DNA of 5,106 nucleotides, from NCBI GenBank assembly GCA_028292345.1, contig JAQGMN010000447.1, forward strand, positions 1-5,106, read 5' to 3'. Below are positions 1 through 4,707 of the stretch, in pieces (positions within the stretch are counted from its first letter, which is position 1; each line of letters begins with the position of its first letter). Under the pieces are notes generated by a model. That model made no database searches and was not told the origin of the DNA. It saw only the letters and a list, made by a program, of their open reading frames with translations. Source of the DNA: Polaromonas sp. (GTDB taxonomy: Bacteria; Pseudomonadota; Gammaproteobacteria; Burkholderiales; Burkholderiaceae_C). The position numbers and the translations under genes were made by a program.

Positions 1-212
1 GCCCGCACCACGCCGGCATATTCCGAGCCGGGCACGAACGGCAGCGGCGGCTTCATCTGGTACTTGTTCTGCACGATCAACAGGTCGGGGAAATTCAGGC
101 TCGCCGCCTTGATCTCGACCAGCACCTCGCCGGCGCCGGGCTCGGGCGTGGGCAGTTCCTTCCAGGTCAGCGCGTCAACGCCGGTGGGGTTTTCACAAAG
201 CCAGGCATGCAT
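1..212 (-). CDS. NADPH:quinone oxidoreductase-like MDR dehydrogenase, N-terminal part (3' end beyond window)
   Basis: Reading the minus strand from 212 gives 70 uninterrupted codons beginning MHAWLCENPTGVDAL. This is the start of the GroES-like domain of medium-chain dehydrogenases/reductases of the quinone oxidoreductase group (COG0604). Visible family marks are the opening strand leading to W17-KELPTPEPGAGEVLVEIKA, then LNFPDLLIVQ (residues 39-48), where other members have LNFxD, and PFVPGSEYAGVV (58-69), matching the conserved PGxExxG turn. Such enzymes reduce quinones or enoyl substrates with NADPH in the cytoplasm; the substrate here cannot be read. The start is fixed by a GGAGA Shine-Dalgarno (plus 220-224) 7 nt upstream. 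An overlapping ATG at 208 is in another frame. The NADPH-binding Rossmann domain lies outside the window, so the exact subfamily is uncertain. The gene diverges from surE. Confidence 0.88.
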   Translation of the reverse strand, partial: MHAWLCENPTGVDALTWKELPTPEPGAGEVLVEIKAASLNFPDLLIVQNKYQMKPPLPFVPGSEYAGVVR

Positions 213-219
213 GGACAGG

Positions 220-224
220 TCTCC
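220..224 (-). promoter_or_regulatory. Shine-Dalgarno of the oxidoreductase gene
   Basis: The minus strand reads GGAGA 7 nt before the ATG at 212. It selects this ATG over the overlapping out-of-frame ATG at 208. Confidence 0.7.
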
Positions 225-291
225 AGAAGTTGAAGTGAAAACCGGGTCGCTGCGGCGCAGCGGCGGCCCGGTGAACGGGGTGCAAGCCGTC

Positions 292-297
292 ATCATA
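292..297 (-). promoter_or_regulatory. Possible -10 element for the oxidoreductase gene
   Basis: The minus strand carries TATGAT (5 of 6 matches to TATAAT), which would give a leader of roughly 70 nt before the ATG at 212. No convincing -35 hexamer is seen 16-18 bp upstream, so this is a weak call from one hexamer in a 156-bp divergent spacer. Confidence 0.25.
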
Positions 298-340
298 GGC
301 AAACCTGCCGGCGCGGCGTGCCGGAAAACCCGCGCGGGCT

Positions 341-354
341 GTCCCGACCGGGAC
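341..354. repeat. Inverted repeat GTCCCG-AC-CGGGAC upstream of surE
   Basis: Two perfect 6-bp arms (341-346 and 349-354) are separated by 2 bp. The repeat lies 14 bp before the surE start and directly upstream of the -10-like hexamer at 357-362. It could be an operator, or a chance palindrome in GC-rich DNA; no known regulator motif is recognised. Confidence 0.35.
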
Positions 355-356
355 CG

Positions 357-362
357 TAGAAT
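357..362 (+). promoter_or_regulatory. Candidate -10 element of surE (possibly leaderless)
   Basis: TAGAAT matches the sigma70 -10 consensus at 5 of 6 positions and ends 6 nt before the surE ATG, placing the expected transcription start at or next to the start codon. There is no clear -35 hexamer 16-18 bp upstream and no TG extension. No Shine-Dalgarno lies at a usual distance from the ATG, which fits leaderless initiation. Confidence 0.4.
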
Positions 363-368
363 CCAAGC

Positions 369-1154
369 ATGAAAATCCTGATCTGCAACGACGACGGCTA
401 CCAGGCCAGCGGCATCGTGGCCCTTTATGAAGCCCTGAAAACCATCGCCGATGTCGAGGTAGTGGCGCCCGAACACAACAACAGCGCCAAATCCAACGCC
501 CTGAGCCTGCACACGCCGATGTATGTGCAGACGGCGGCCAACGGCTTTCGCTACATCAACGGAACGCCCGCCGACTGCGTGCACATCGCGCTGACCGGAC
601 TGCTCGGCTACCGGCCCGACCTGGTGGTGTCGGGCATCAACAACGGCGCCAACATGGGCGACGACACGATTTATTCGGGCACCGTCGGCGCGGCCATGGA
701 AGGCTATCTCTTCGGCATCCCGGCCATCGCCTTTTCGCAGACCGAAAAGGGCTGGGCGCATATCGACGTGGCGGCGCAGCAGGCGCGCAACCTGGTCCAG
801 CAGCTGATCCCGTCGCTCGAATCGCTGGCCGAAGGCGCGCAGCCGACCGTGCCGCCCTGGCTGCTCAATGTGAACATTCCCAACCTGCCGGCCGGTCTCG
901 TCGAAGGCTTCCGGGTGTGCCGGCTGGGGCGCCGCCATGCGGCCGAGCGTGTCATCATGCAGACCAGCCCGCGCGGCGAGACCATGTACTGGATCGGCGG
1001 CGCCGGCCAGGCCAAGGAGGCCGGCGAAGGCACCGACTTCCATGCCACCGCGCAGGGCTACGTGTCCATCACGCCGCTGCAGGTGGACCTGACGGACCAT
1101 GAGCGACTCCCGCACTGGGCGCAGACGGCGGCCAAGCTGAGCCACAAGCACTGA
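369..1154 (+). CDS. surE: 5'/3'-nucleotidase SurE
   Basis: This 261-residue protein is the usual length for SurE, a cytoplasmic divalent-metal phosphatase that removes phosphate from nucleoside 5'- and 3'-monophosphates (and in E. coli short polyphosphates) and is linked to stationary-phase survival. The metal-site residues are visible: MKILICNDDGY with D8 and D9, S39 in EHNNSAKSN, and the SGIN asparagine (N91) in VVSGINNGANMGDD. Other conserved blocks are INGTPADCVHIAL (63-75) and IYSGTVGAAMEG (101-112). The C-terminal half contains WLLNVNIPN, typical of the dimerisation and swap region. The start is the first residue of the conserved MKIL strand, so it is secure despite the absence of a Shine-Dalgarno. 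It is the first gene of a close cluster, 13 bp ahead of pcm, the pairing seen in E. coli. Identification is very secure; the physiological substrate is not shown by the sequence. Confidence 0.97.
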   Translation: MKILICNDDGYQASGIVALYEALKTIADVEVVAPEHNNSAKSNALSLHTPMYVQTAANGFRYINGTPADCVHIALTGLLGYRPDLVVSGINNGANMGDDTIYSGTVGAAMEGYLFGIPAIAFSQTEKGWAHIDVAAQQARNLVQQLIPSLESLAEGAQPTVPPWLLNVNIPNLPAGLVEGFRVCRLGRRHAAERVIMQTSPRGETMYWIGGAGQAKEAGEGTDFHATAQGYVSITPLQVDLTDHERLPHWAQTAAKLSHKH

Positions 1155-1155
1155 A

Positions 1156-1160
1156 AAAGG
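1156..1160 (+). promoter_or_regulatory. Shine-Dalgarno of pcm
   Basis: AAAGG sits 7 nt before the ATG at 1168, inside the 13-nt gap after the surE stop codon. It decides for the long form of Pcm, with its 70-residue N-terminal tail, over the internal ATG at 1399. Confidence 0.6.
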
Positions 1161-1167
1161 TATTTGC

Positions 1168-2022
1168 ATGAAGACCCCGCTGACGCCGCCCCCAGATTCC
1201 GCCGCAAAACTGTCTTCTTCCGGTGCCCGGCCGGCGTTTCCGGTGCAGCTCAATCCCGACAAGGGCAACCCGTTCGCTGCAAAAACCGTGGCGGCAGCTG
1301 CCCGGGCCAGCAGCGGCGCCGTGCAGAATGAACTGAAAAAATCCTTTCAGCCGGGCGCTTCCAGCGGCTTCGGTCTCGACGCGGCGGTGCGCGCCCGTAT
1401 GGTGCGTCGCCTGGCCGAGCAGGGAGTGGTCGATGCCCAGGTGCTGGCCGCCATGGGCGCCGTGCACCGGCACCATTTTGTCGACACCGCGCTGGCCAAC
1501 ATGGCCTATGAGGACACCAGCCTGCCGATCGGATTCGGCCAGACCATTTCCAAGCCCAACGTGGTGGCGCGCATGCTCGAATTGCTGCAGCAGGGCCTGC
1601 ATGACGCCAGCGGCAAGCTCGGCCGGGTGCTGGAAATCGGTACCGGCTGCGGCTACCAGGCGGCCGTGCTCAGCCACCTGGCGACCGAGGTCTACAGCAT
1701 GGAGCGCCTGCGCGGCCTGCATGACAAGGCCCGGGAGAACCTGCGCACCCTGCGGCTGGCCAATGTGCACCTGCTGTTTGGCGACGGCATGAACGGCTTT
1801 GCCAAGGGCGCGCCGTATGCGGGCATCATTGCCGCCGCCGGCGGCGAGGCGATTCCGCTGGCCTGGACCGAGCAGCTGGCCATGGGCGGGCGCCTGGTCG
1901 CGCCGCTGCAGGACGCCAGCGGCGCCCAGGCGCTGGTGGTGGTCGACAGGACGCCGCAGGGAATTCGCCAGACTTTACTGGAGGCGGTGCACTTTGTCCC
2001 TTTAAAATCAGGCGTCGGATGA
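1168..2022 (+). CDS. pcm: Protein-L-isoaspartate O-methyltransferase with N-terminal extension
   Basis: Pcm uses S-adenosylmethionine to methylate the carboxyl group of L-isoaspartyl residues in aged proteins, starting their repair. Homology to the roughly 208-residue E. coli enzyme begins near residue 70. Residues 89-105 (DAQVLAAMGAVHRHHFV) and LPIGFGQTISKP (119-130) form the substrate loop, with the conserved Ser at 128. The SAM motif I is VLEIGTGCGYQAAVL (154-168), followed by the acidic strand end YSMER (176-180), GDGMNGF (205-211) and the terminal FVPLKSG (276-282). The first 70 residues are Ala-, Ser- and Pro-rich with no recognised domain and look disordered; similar tails occur in Burkholderiales Pcm, from memory. 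At the usual TAAPP-type motif IV this protein has AAAGGEAIP (222-230). It lies 13 bp after surE and 46 bp before nlpD, so cotranscription is likely. Confidence 0.96.
   Translation: MKTPLTPPPDSAAKLSSSGARPAFPVQLNPDKGNPFAAKTVAAAARASSGAVQNELKKSFQPGASSGFGLDAAVRARMVRRLAEQGVVDAQVLAAMGAVHRHHFVDTALANMAYEDTSLPIGFGQTISKPNVVARMLELLQQGLHDASGKLGRVLEIGTGCGYQAAVLSHLATEVYSMERLRGLHDKARENLRTLRLANVHLLFGDGMNGFAKGAPYAGIIAAAGGEAIPLAWTEQLAMGGRLVAPLQDASGAQALVVVDRTPQGIRQTLLEAVHFVPLKSGVG
2003..2008 (+). promoter_or_regulatory. Possible -10 element for nlpD inside the end of pcm
   Basis: TAAAAT (5 of 6 to consensus) lies in the last codons of pcm, about 60 bp before the nlpD start. No good -35 hexamer is found at 16-18 bp, so it may just be an AT-rich codon stretch. 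If real it would uncouple nlpD from surE-pcm. Confidence 0.25.
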
Positions 2023-2028
2023 GCTGGG

Positions 2029-2040
2029 CTGACATGTCAG
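2029..2040. repeat. Perfect 12-bp palindrome in the pcm-nlpD gap
   Basis: CTGACATGTCAG is a perfect palindrome. It is flanked by GGG (2026-2028) and CCC (2042-2044), which extend the stem with one bulged G. The half-site TGTCAG recurs at 2047-2052, 12 bp further on. It may be an operator or an mRNA hairpin ahead of nlpD; no known regulator site is claimed. Confidence 0.4.
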
Positions 2041-2054
2041 GCCCGGTGTCAGTC

Positions 2055-2076
2055 AGGAATGGTTAAAGATGAAGGA
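2055..2076 (+). promoter_or_regulatory. Two candidate Shine-Dalgarno sequences for nlpD
   Basis: AGGA at 2055-2058 is 10 nt before the ATG at 2069, and AAGGA at 2072-2076 is 4 nt before the in-frame ATG at 2081. Both starts are possible and differ by four residues in the signal-peptide n-region, so the mature lipoprotein is the same. Confidence 0.5.
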
Positions 2077-2974
2077 ATCAATGAGCAACAGCAACTGGTC
2101 GTACCGCATGGAATCTTTTCCTGCCTCTGGACCCCTCAAGCGCACCGGCTGGACATCCCGCCTGGCGCTTCCCTGCGCGGTCGCCGCAGCCCTCTTGCTG
2201 GTGGTCGGCTGCGGGTCCCGCACGCTGAACAGCGCACCGGTCGAGGACCGCGGCACCGGCATGATGCGTCCGGCCGGCGCCGACGCCGCCAAACTCCTGC
2301 CCGGCGCCGAGAATGCCGGGAAACCGGGCTATTACATGGTCAAGCCGGGCGACACCATGATCCGCATCGGCCTGGAAAACGGCCAGAACTGGCGCGATAT
2401 TGCCCGCTGGAACACCCTTGAAAACCCGAACCTGATCGAGGTCGGGCAGGTGCTGCGGGTCGTGCCGCCGGCCAGCGAAGGCGTGCCGGTGGTCACCCGC
2501 CCGGTGGTGCCAGGAAGCGTCGGCATCGCACCGGTCCTGCCCGCCAACGGCGCGCGGCCCGGTTCTGTCCCCGGCAACGGCGCTGCGGCGCCTTCCGGCA
2601 GCGACGAGGATGTCGGCTGGATCTGGCCGGCGCAGGGAACGCTGGTGGCCGGGTTTGACGAAGCCAAGAACAAGGGGCTGGACATTTCGGGCAAGTCCGG
2701 CGACCCGGTGGTGGCTTCGGCCGACGGCCGGGTGGTGTATTCGGGCGCCGGACTGCGCGGCTACGGCAATCTGGTCATTCTCAAGCACAACAACACCTTC
2801 CTGACGGCCTATGCGCACAACAAGCTGCTGCTGGTCAAGGAAGACCAGACCGTCAAGAAAGGCCAGAAGATTGCCGAAATGGGCAACAGCGACGCCGACA
2901 AGGTCAAGCTGCATTTTGAAATCCGCCGCCAGGGCAAGCCGGTCGATCCGGCCAAGTACCTGCCGCCGCGCTGA
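2069..2974 (+). CDS. nlpD: Outer-membrane lipoprotein NlpD: LysM plus degenerate LytM (M23) domain
   Basis: This 301-residue protein has the NlpD plan. A lipoprotein signal peptide has a hydrophobic core at about 32-46 and lipobox LVVGC, with the lipidated Cys at 48. A LysM peptidoglycan-binding domain (about 88-133, YYMVKPGDTM to GQVLRVVP) is followed by a Pro/Gly/Ala-rich linker (134-180) and a C-terminal M23/LytM domain (184-298) with GDPVVASADGRVVYSG, RGYGNLVILKHNN and LHFEIRRQGKPVDPAKYLP. Active LytM enzymes bind zinc through HxxxD and HxH. Here the first His is N201 (NKGLD) and the HxH reads K280-L-H282, while D205, H250 and H282 remain. That loss matches E. coli NlpD, which does not cut peptidoglycan but activates amidase AmiC at the septum. 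The protein is therefore inferred to be an amidase activator. The start at 2069 is chosen, with 2081 an equal alternative; the n-region is long either way. It is last in the surE-pcm-nlpD cluster, closed by a terminator 17 bp downstream. rpoS does not follow. Confidence 0.94.
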   Translation: MKESMSNSNWSYRMESFPASGPLKRTGWTSRLALPCAVAAALLLVVGCGSRTLNSAPVEDRGTGMMRPAGADAAKLLPGAENAGKPGYYMVKPGDTMIRIGLENGQNWRDIARWNTLENPNLIEVGQVLRVVPPASEGVPVVTRPVVPGSVGIAPVLPANGARPGSVPGNGAAAPSGSDEDVGWIWPAQGTLVAGFDEAKNKGLDISGKSGDPVVASADGRVVYSGAGLRGYGNLVILKHNNTFLTAYAHNKLLLVKEDQTVKKGQKIAEMGNSDADKVKLHFEIRRQGKPVDPAKYLPPR

Positions 2975-2990
2975 GCCGCTGAAGCCCGCG

Positions 2991-3026
2991 AAAAGGAGCC
3001 AGGCCTGGGTTTGGCTCCTTTTTTTT
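2991..3026 (+). terminator. Intrinsic terminator after nlpD
   Basis: The stem AAAAGGAGCCA (2991-3001) pairs perfectly with TGGCTCCTTTT (3012-3022) around a 10-nt loop, and the run of eight T extends from 3019 to 3026. It closes the surE-pcm-nlpD unit and should insulate rlmD from it. Confidence 0.9.
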
Positions 3027-3035
3027 GATCAAATC

Positions 3036-3086
3036 GGCTTCTTGCGCTTGTTGCGCCTGCGTCAGGCGCTATAAAAATAGAAGCAA
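3036..3086. repeat. Palindromic interspersed repeat, copy A (nlpD-rlmD spacer)
   Basis: This 51-bp block has nested symmetry: outer arms GCTTCT (3037-3042) and AGAAGC (3079-3084), a perfect 7-bp inverted repeat GCGCCTG-CGT-CAGGCGC (3053-3069), then a small AT hairpin CTAT-AAAA-ATAG (3069-3080), ending in AGCAA. TTGCGC also occurs twice (3042-3047, 3051-3056). The layout, a GC-rich hairpin followed by a GCTAT...ATAG hairpin, is shared with the block at 4231-4281, also 51 bp. It resembles, from memory, short repeats common in Comamonadaceae genomes. Family membership is inference. Confidence 0.55.
3048..3075 (+). promoter_or_regulatory. Candidate sigma70 promoter inside repeat copy A
   Basis: TATAAA at 3070-3075 is a good -10. 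TTGTTG at 3048-3053, 16 bp upstream, is a mediocre -35. The perfect inverted repeat 3053-3069 fills the spacer. Initiation near 3082 would give rlmD a leader of about 85 nt. It competes with the extended -10 at 3154-3162 as the real rlmD promoter. Confidence 0.4.
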
Positions 3087-3153
3087 CCTTTTTGCTGCCG
3101 GTGGGTGCTGCCTTGTCTCGGCCGTGCACCGTACCTGAAATGCAACTGCAGCC

Positions 3154-3162
3154 TGAGACAAT
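3154..3162 (+). promoter_or_regulatory. Candidate extended -10 of rlmD (possibly leaderless)
   Basis: TGAGACAAT holds a TGn extension joined to GACAAT (4 of 6 to consensus). CTGAAA (3135-3140) lies 16 bp upstream as a 4-of-6 -35. The hexamer ends 5 nt before the ATG at 3168, so the transcript would begin at about the start codon. No clear Shine-Dalgarno precedes the ATG. Confidence 0.4.
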
Positions 3163-3167
3163 GCGGA

Positions 3168-4643
3168 ATGACCGAAAAGACGCAAGACCCACTTCTTCAG
3201 CCGCCTTCCGAACCCAGGGACTATCCGCTCGACCTGCTCACCGTCGAATCGCTCGACATCGAGGCCCAGGGCATTGCCCACCGCGCCGACGGCAAGGTCG
3301 TGTTCATCGAGGGCGCGCTGCCCTTCGAGCAGGTCACGGCCAATGTCTACCGCAAGAAAAGCAGCTTTGAAAAGGCCACGCTGATGGCCGTTCACCATGA
3401 ATCGGCGCAGCGCGTGCGCCCGGCCTGTCCGCATTTCGGCATGCACACCGGCGCCTGCGGCGGCTGCAAGATGCAGCACCTGCACATCGGCGCGCAGGTC
3501 GCCGTCAAGCAGCGGGTGCTGGAAGACAACCTGCGCTTCATCGGCAAGGTGAAGGCCGACAACCTGCTGCGGCCGATCGAAGGCCCGGCCTGGCGCTACC
3601 GCTACCGCGCGCGCCTGTCGGTGCGCTATGTGCGCAAGAAAGGCACGGCGCTGGTCGGCTTTCATGAACGCAAGAGCGCCTACGTCGCCGACATGCGCGA
3701 ATGCCATGTGGTGCCGCAGCATGTGAGCGACATGCTGGTGCCGCTGCGCGAACTGATCAGCAGCATGGATGCGCGGGAAACCATTCCGCAGATCGAGCTG
3801 GCCTGCGGCGACGACGTGACGGCGATGGTGCTGCGCCACATGGAGCCGCTCGGCGGCGCCGACCTGGCGCGGCTGCGCGCCTTTGCCGCCGCGCATCCCG
3901 GCCTGCAGTGGTGGGTGCAGTCCGGCGGTCTGGACACGGTCAAGCTGCTCGACGAGCCGGTGGCCGAACTGAACTACGGCCTGCCCGAGTTCGGCATCGT
4001 CATGCCCTTCAAGCCGACCGATTTCACCCAGGTCAATCCACACATCAACCAGGTGCTGGTGTCGCGCGCGCTGCGCCTGCTCGACGTTCGGCCCAGCGAA
4101 CGGGTGATCGACTGGTTCTGCGGCCTGGGCAACTTCACGCTGCCGCTGGCGACCCGGGCGCGCGAGGTGCTGGGCATTGAGGGCAGCGAGGTGCTGGTCG
4201 CCCGTTCGCGTGAAAATTATGAACGAAACAGGCCTGCGTCGCCCGCCCGGCGGGCGCTGGCAGCTACGAAGTTTGTAGCAAGAAACCTGTTCGAGATGAC
4301 GCCGGCCATGCTGGTGCGGGACGGCGCGGCGGACAAATGGCTGGTCGATCCGCCGCGCGAGGGCGCATTCGAGCTGTTCAAGTCGCTGGCCGCGCTGCAC
4401 CAGCAGATCGTGACCGGCGTGCCGTGCGACGACGGCGTGCACCAGCAAAGCCTGGCGCTTGACGGCTGGACGCCGCCCAGCCGCATCGTGTATGTGAGCT
4501 GCAACCCGGCCACACTGGCGCGCGATGCGGGCGTGCTGGCCGAGGGCGCCGGCTACCGCTGCACGGCGGCGGGCGTGGTGAACATGTTCCCGCACACGGC
4601 GCATGTCGAGTCCATGGCGGTGTTCGAGCGCGTGCAGCCTTGA
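3168..4643 (+). CDS. rlmD: 23S rRNA (uracil-5-)-methyltransferase RlmD
   Basis: RlmD (formerly RumA) is a 4Fe-4S, SAM-dependent enzyme that makes m5U at 23S rRNA position 1939 (E. coli numbering). From the ATG at 3168 it has 491 residues, longer than E. coli RlmD (about 430). An N-terminal TRAM-like RNA-binding domain spans about 20-75. Cluster cysteines are C87, C97 and C100 (CPHFGMHTGACGGC) and C179 in RECHVVP; the first spacing is nine residues, against five in E. coli. The SAM domain has QVNPHINQ (288-295), DWFCGLGNFTLPLA (315-328) and VDPPREGA (393-400). The nucleophile is C445 in SCNPATLARD, and the base-side Glu is E481 in PHTAHVESM. An earlier in-frame ATG at 3105 adds 21 unconserved residues overlapping the likely promoter and is not preferred. 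Residues 355-371 are encoded by a palindromic repeat (4231-4281) with rare AGG, GTA, GCA and AGA codons around it. The reading frame and motifs are intact, so the enzyme should be functional. It is transcribed separately from nlpD and convergently with the next gene. Confidence 0.95.
   Translation: MTEKTQDPLLQPPSEPRDYPLDLLTVESLDIEAQGIAHRADGKVVFIEGALPFEQVTANVYRKKSSFEKATLMAVHHESAQRVRPACPHFGMHTGACGGCKMQHLHIGAQVAVKQRVLEDNLRFIGKVKADNLLRPIEGPAWRYRYRARLSVRYVRKKGTALVGFHERKSAYVADMRECHVVPQHVSDMLVPLRELISSMDARETIPQIELACGDDVTAMVLRHMEPLGGADLARLRAFAAAHPGLQWWVQSGGLDTVKLLDEPVAELNYGLPEFGIVMPFKPTDFTQVNPHINQVLVSRALRLLDVRPSERVIDWFCGLGNFTLPLATRAREVLGIEGSEVLVARSRENYERNRPASPARRALAATKFVARNLFEMTPAMLVRDGAADKWLVDPPREGAFELFKSLAALHQQIVTGVPCDDGVHQQSLALDGWTPPSRIVYVSCNPATLARDAGVLAEGAGYRCTAAGVVNMFPHTAHVESMAVFERVQP
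4231..4281. repeat. Palindromic interspersed repeat, copy B, inside rlmD
   Basis: This 51-bp block has a near-continuous GC palindrome, CGCCCGCC-C-GGCGGGCG (4240-4256), then a second hairpin GCTACGAA-G-TTTGTAGC (4263-4279, one G-T mismatch), and ends in AGCAA. The order of hairpins, total length and the terminal AGCAA match copy A at 3036-3086. It encodes RlmD residues 355-371 (RPASPARRALA, then ATKFVA) in frame between conserved parts of the methyltransferase domain. Codons here (AGG, GCT, GTA, GCA, AGA just after) contrast with the strongly G/C-ending codons around it. Confidence 0.55.
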
Positions 4644-4662
4644 GCCCCCATCCACAGGCATG

Positions 4663-4690
4663 AAAAAAGGGCCGTGAAGGCCCTTTTTTT
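4663..4690. terminator. Bidirectional intrinsic terminator between rlmD and the BI-1 gene
   Basis: AAAAAAGGGCC (4663-4673) pairs perfectly with GGCCCTTTTTT (4679-4689) around the loop GTGAA. Seven T follow the stem on the plus strand and six on the minus strand, so it can stop transcripts of both convergent genes. It starts 20 bp after the rlmD stop and ends 18 bp from the stop of the minus-strand gene. Confidence 0.92.
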
Positions 4691-4707
4691 GTGTGCGCGG
4701 CGAAGTG

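Noticed and set aside
308..324. CCGGC...GCCGG inverted repeat in the divergent spacer
   Set aside because: Five-base GC arms with a 7-nt loop and no T run are expected by chance at this GC content.
64..372. 102-codon plus-strand frame left of surE
   Set aside because: It runs antisense to the oxidoreductase start and through the divergent promoter region, and its composition is random.
1069..1770. 233-codon open frame on the minus strand across pcm
   Set aside because: It overlaps surE and pcm, both identified from motifs, and has no recognisable domain or ribosome binding site.
2078..2914. 278-codon open frame on the minus strand across nlpD
   Set aside because: It has no family features and lies opposite an unmistakable NlpD; a high-GC shadow.
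3105..3167. Upstream in-frame ATG giving rlmD 21 more residues
   Set aside because: The extra residues, including four cysteines, resemble no RlmD N-terminus, and the stretch contains the likely -10. MTEKTQDP at 3168 is the better start.
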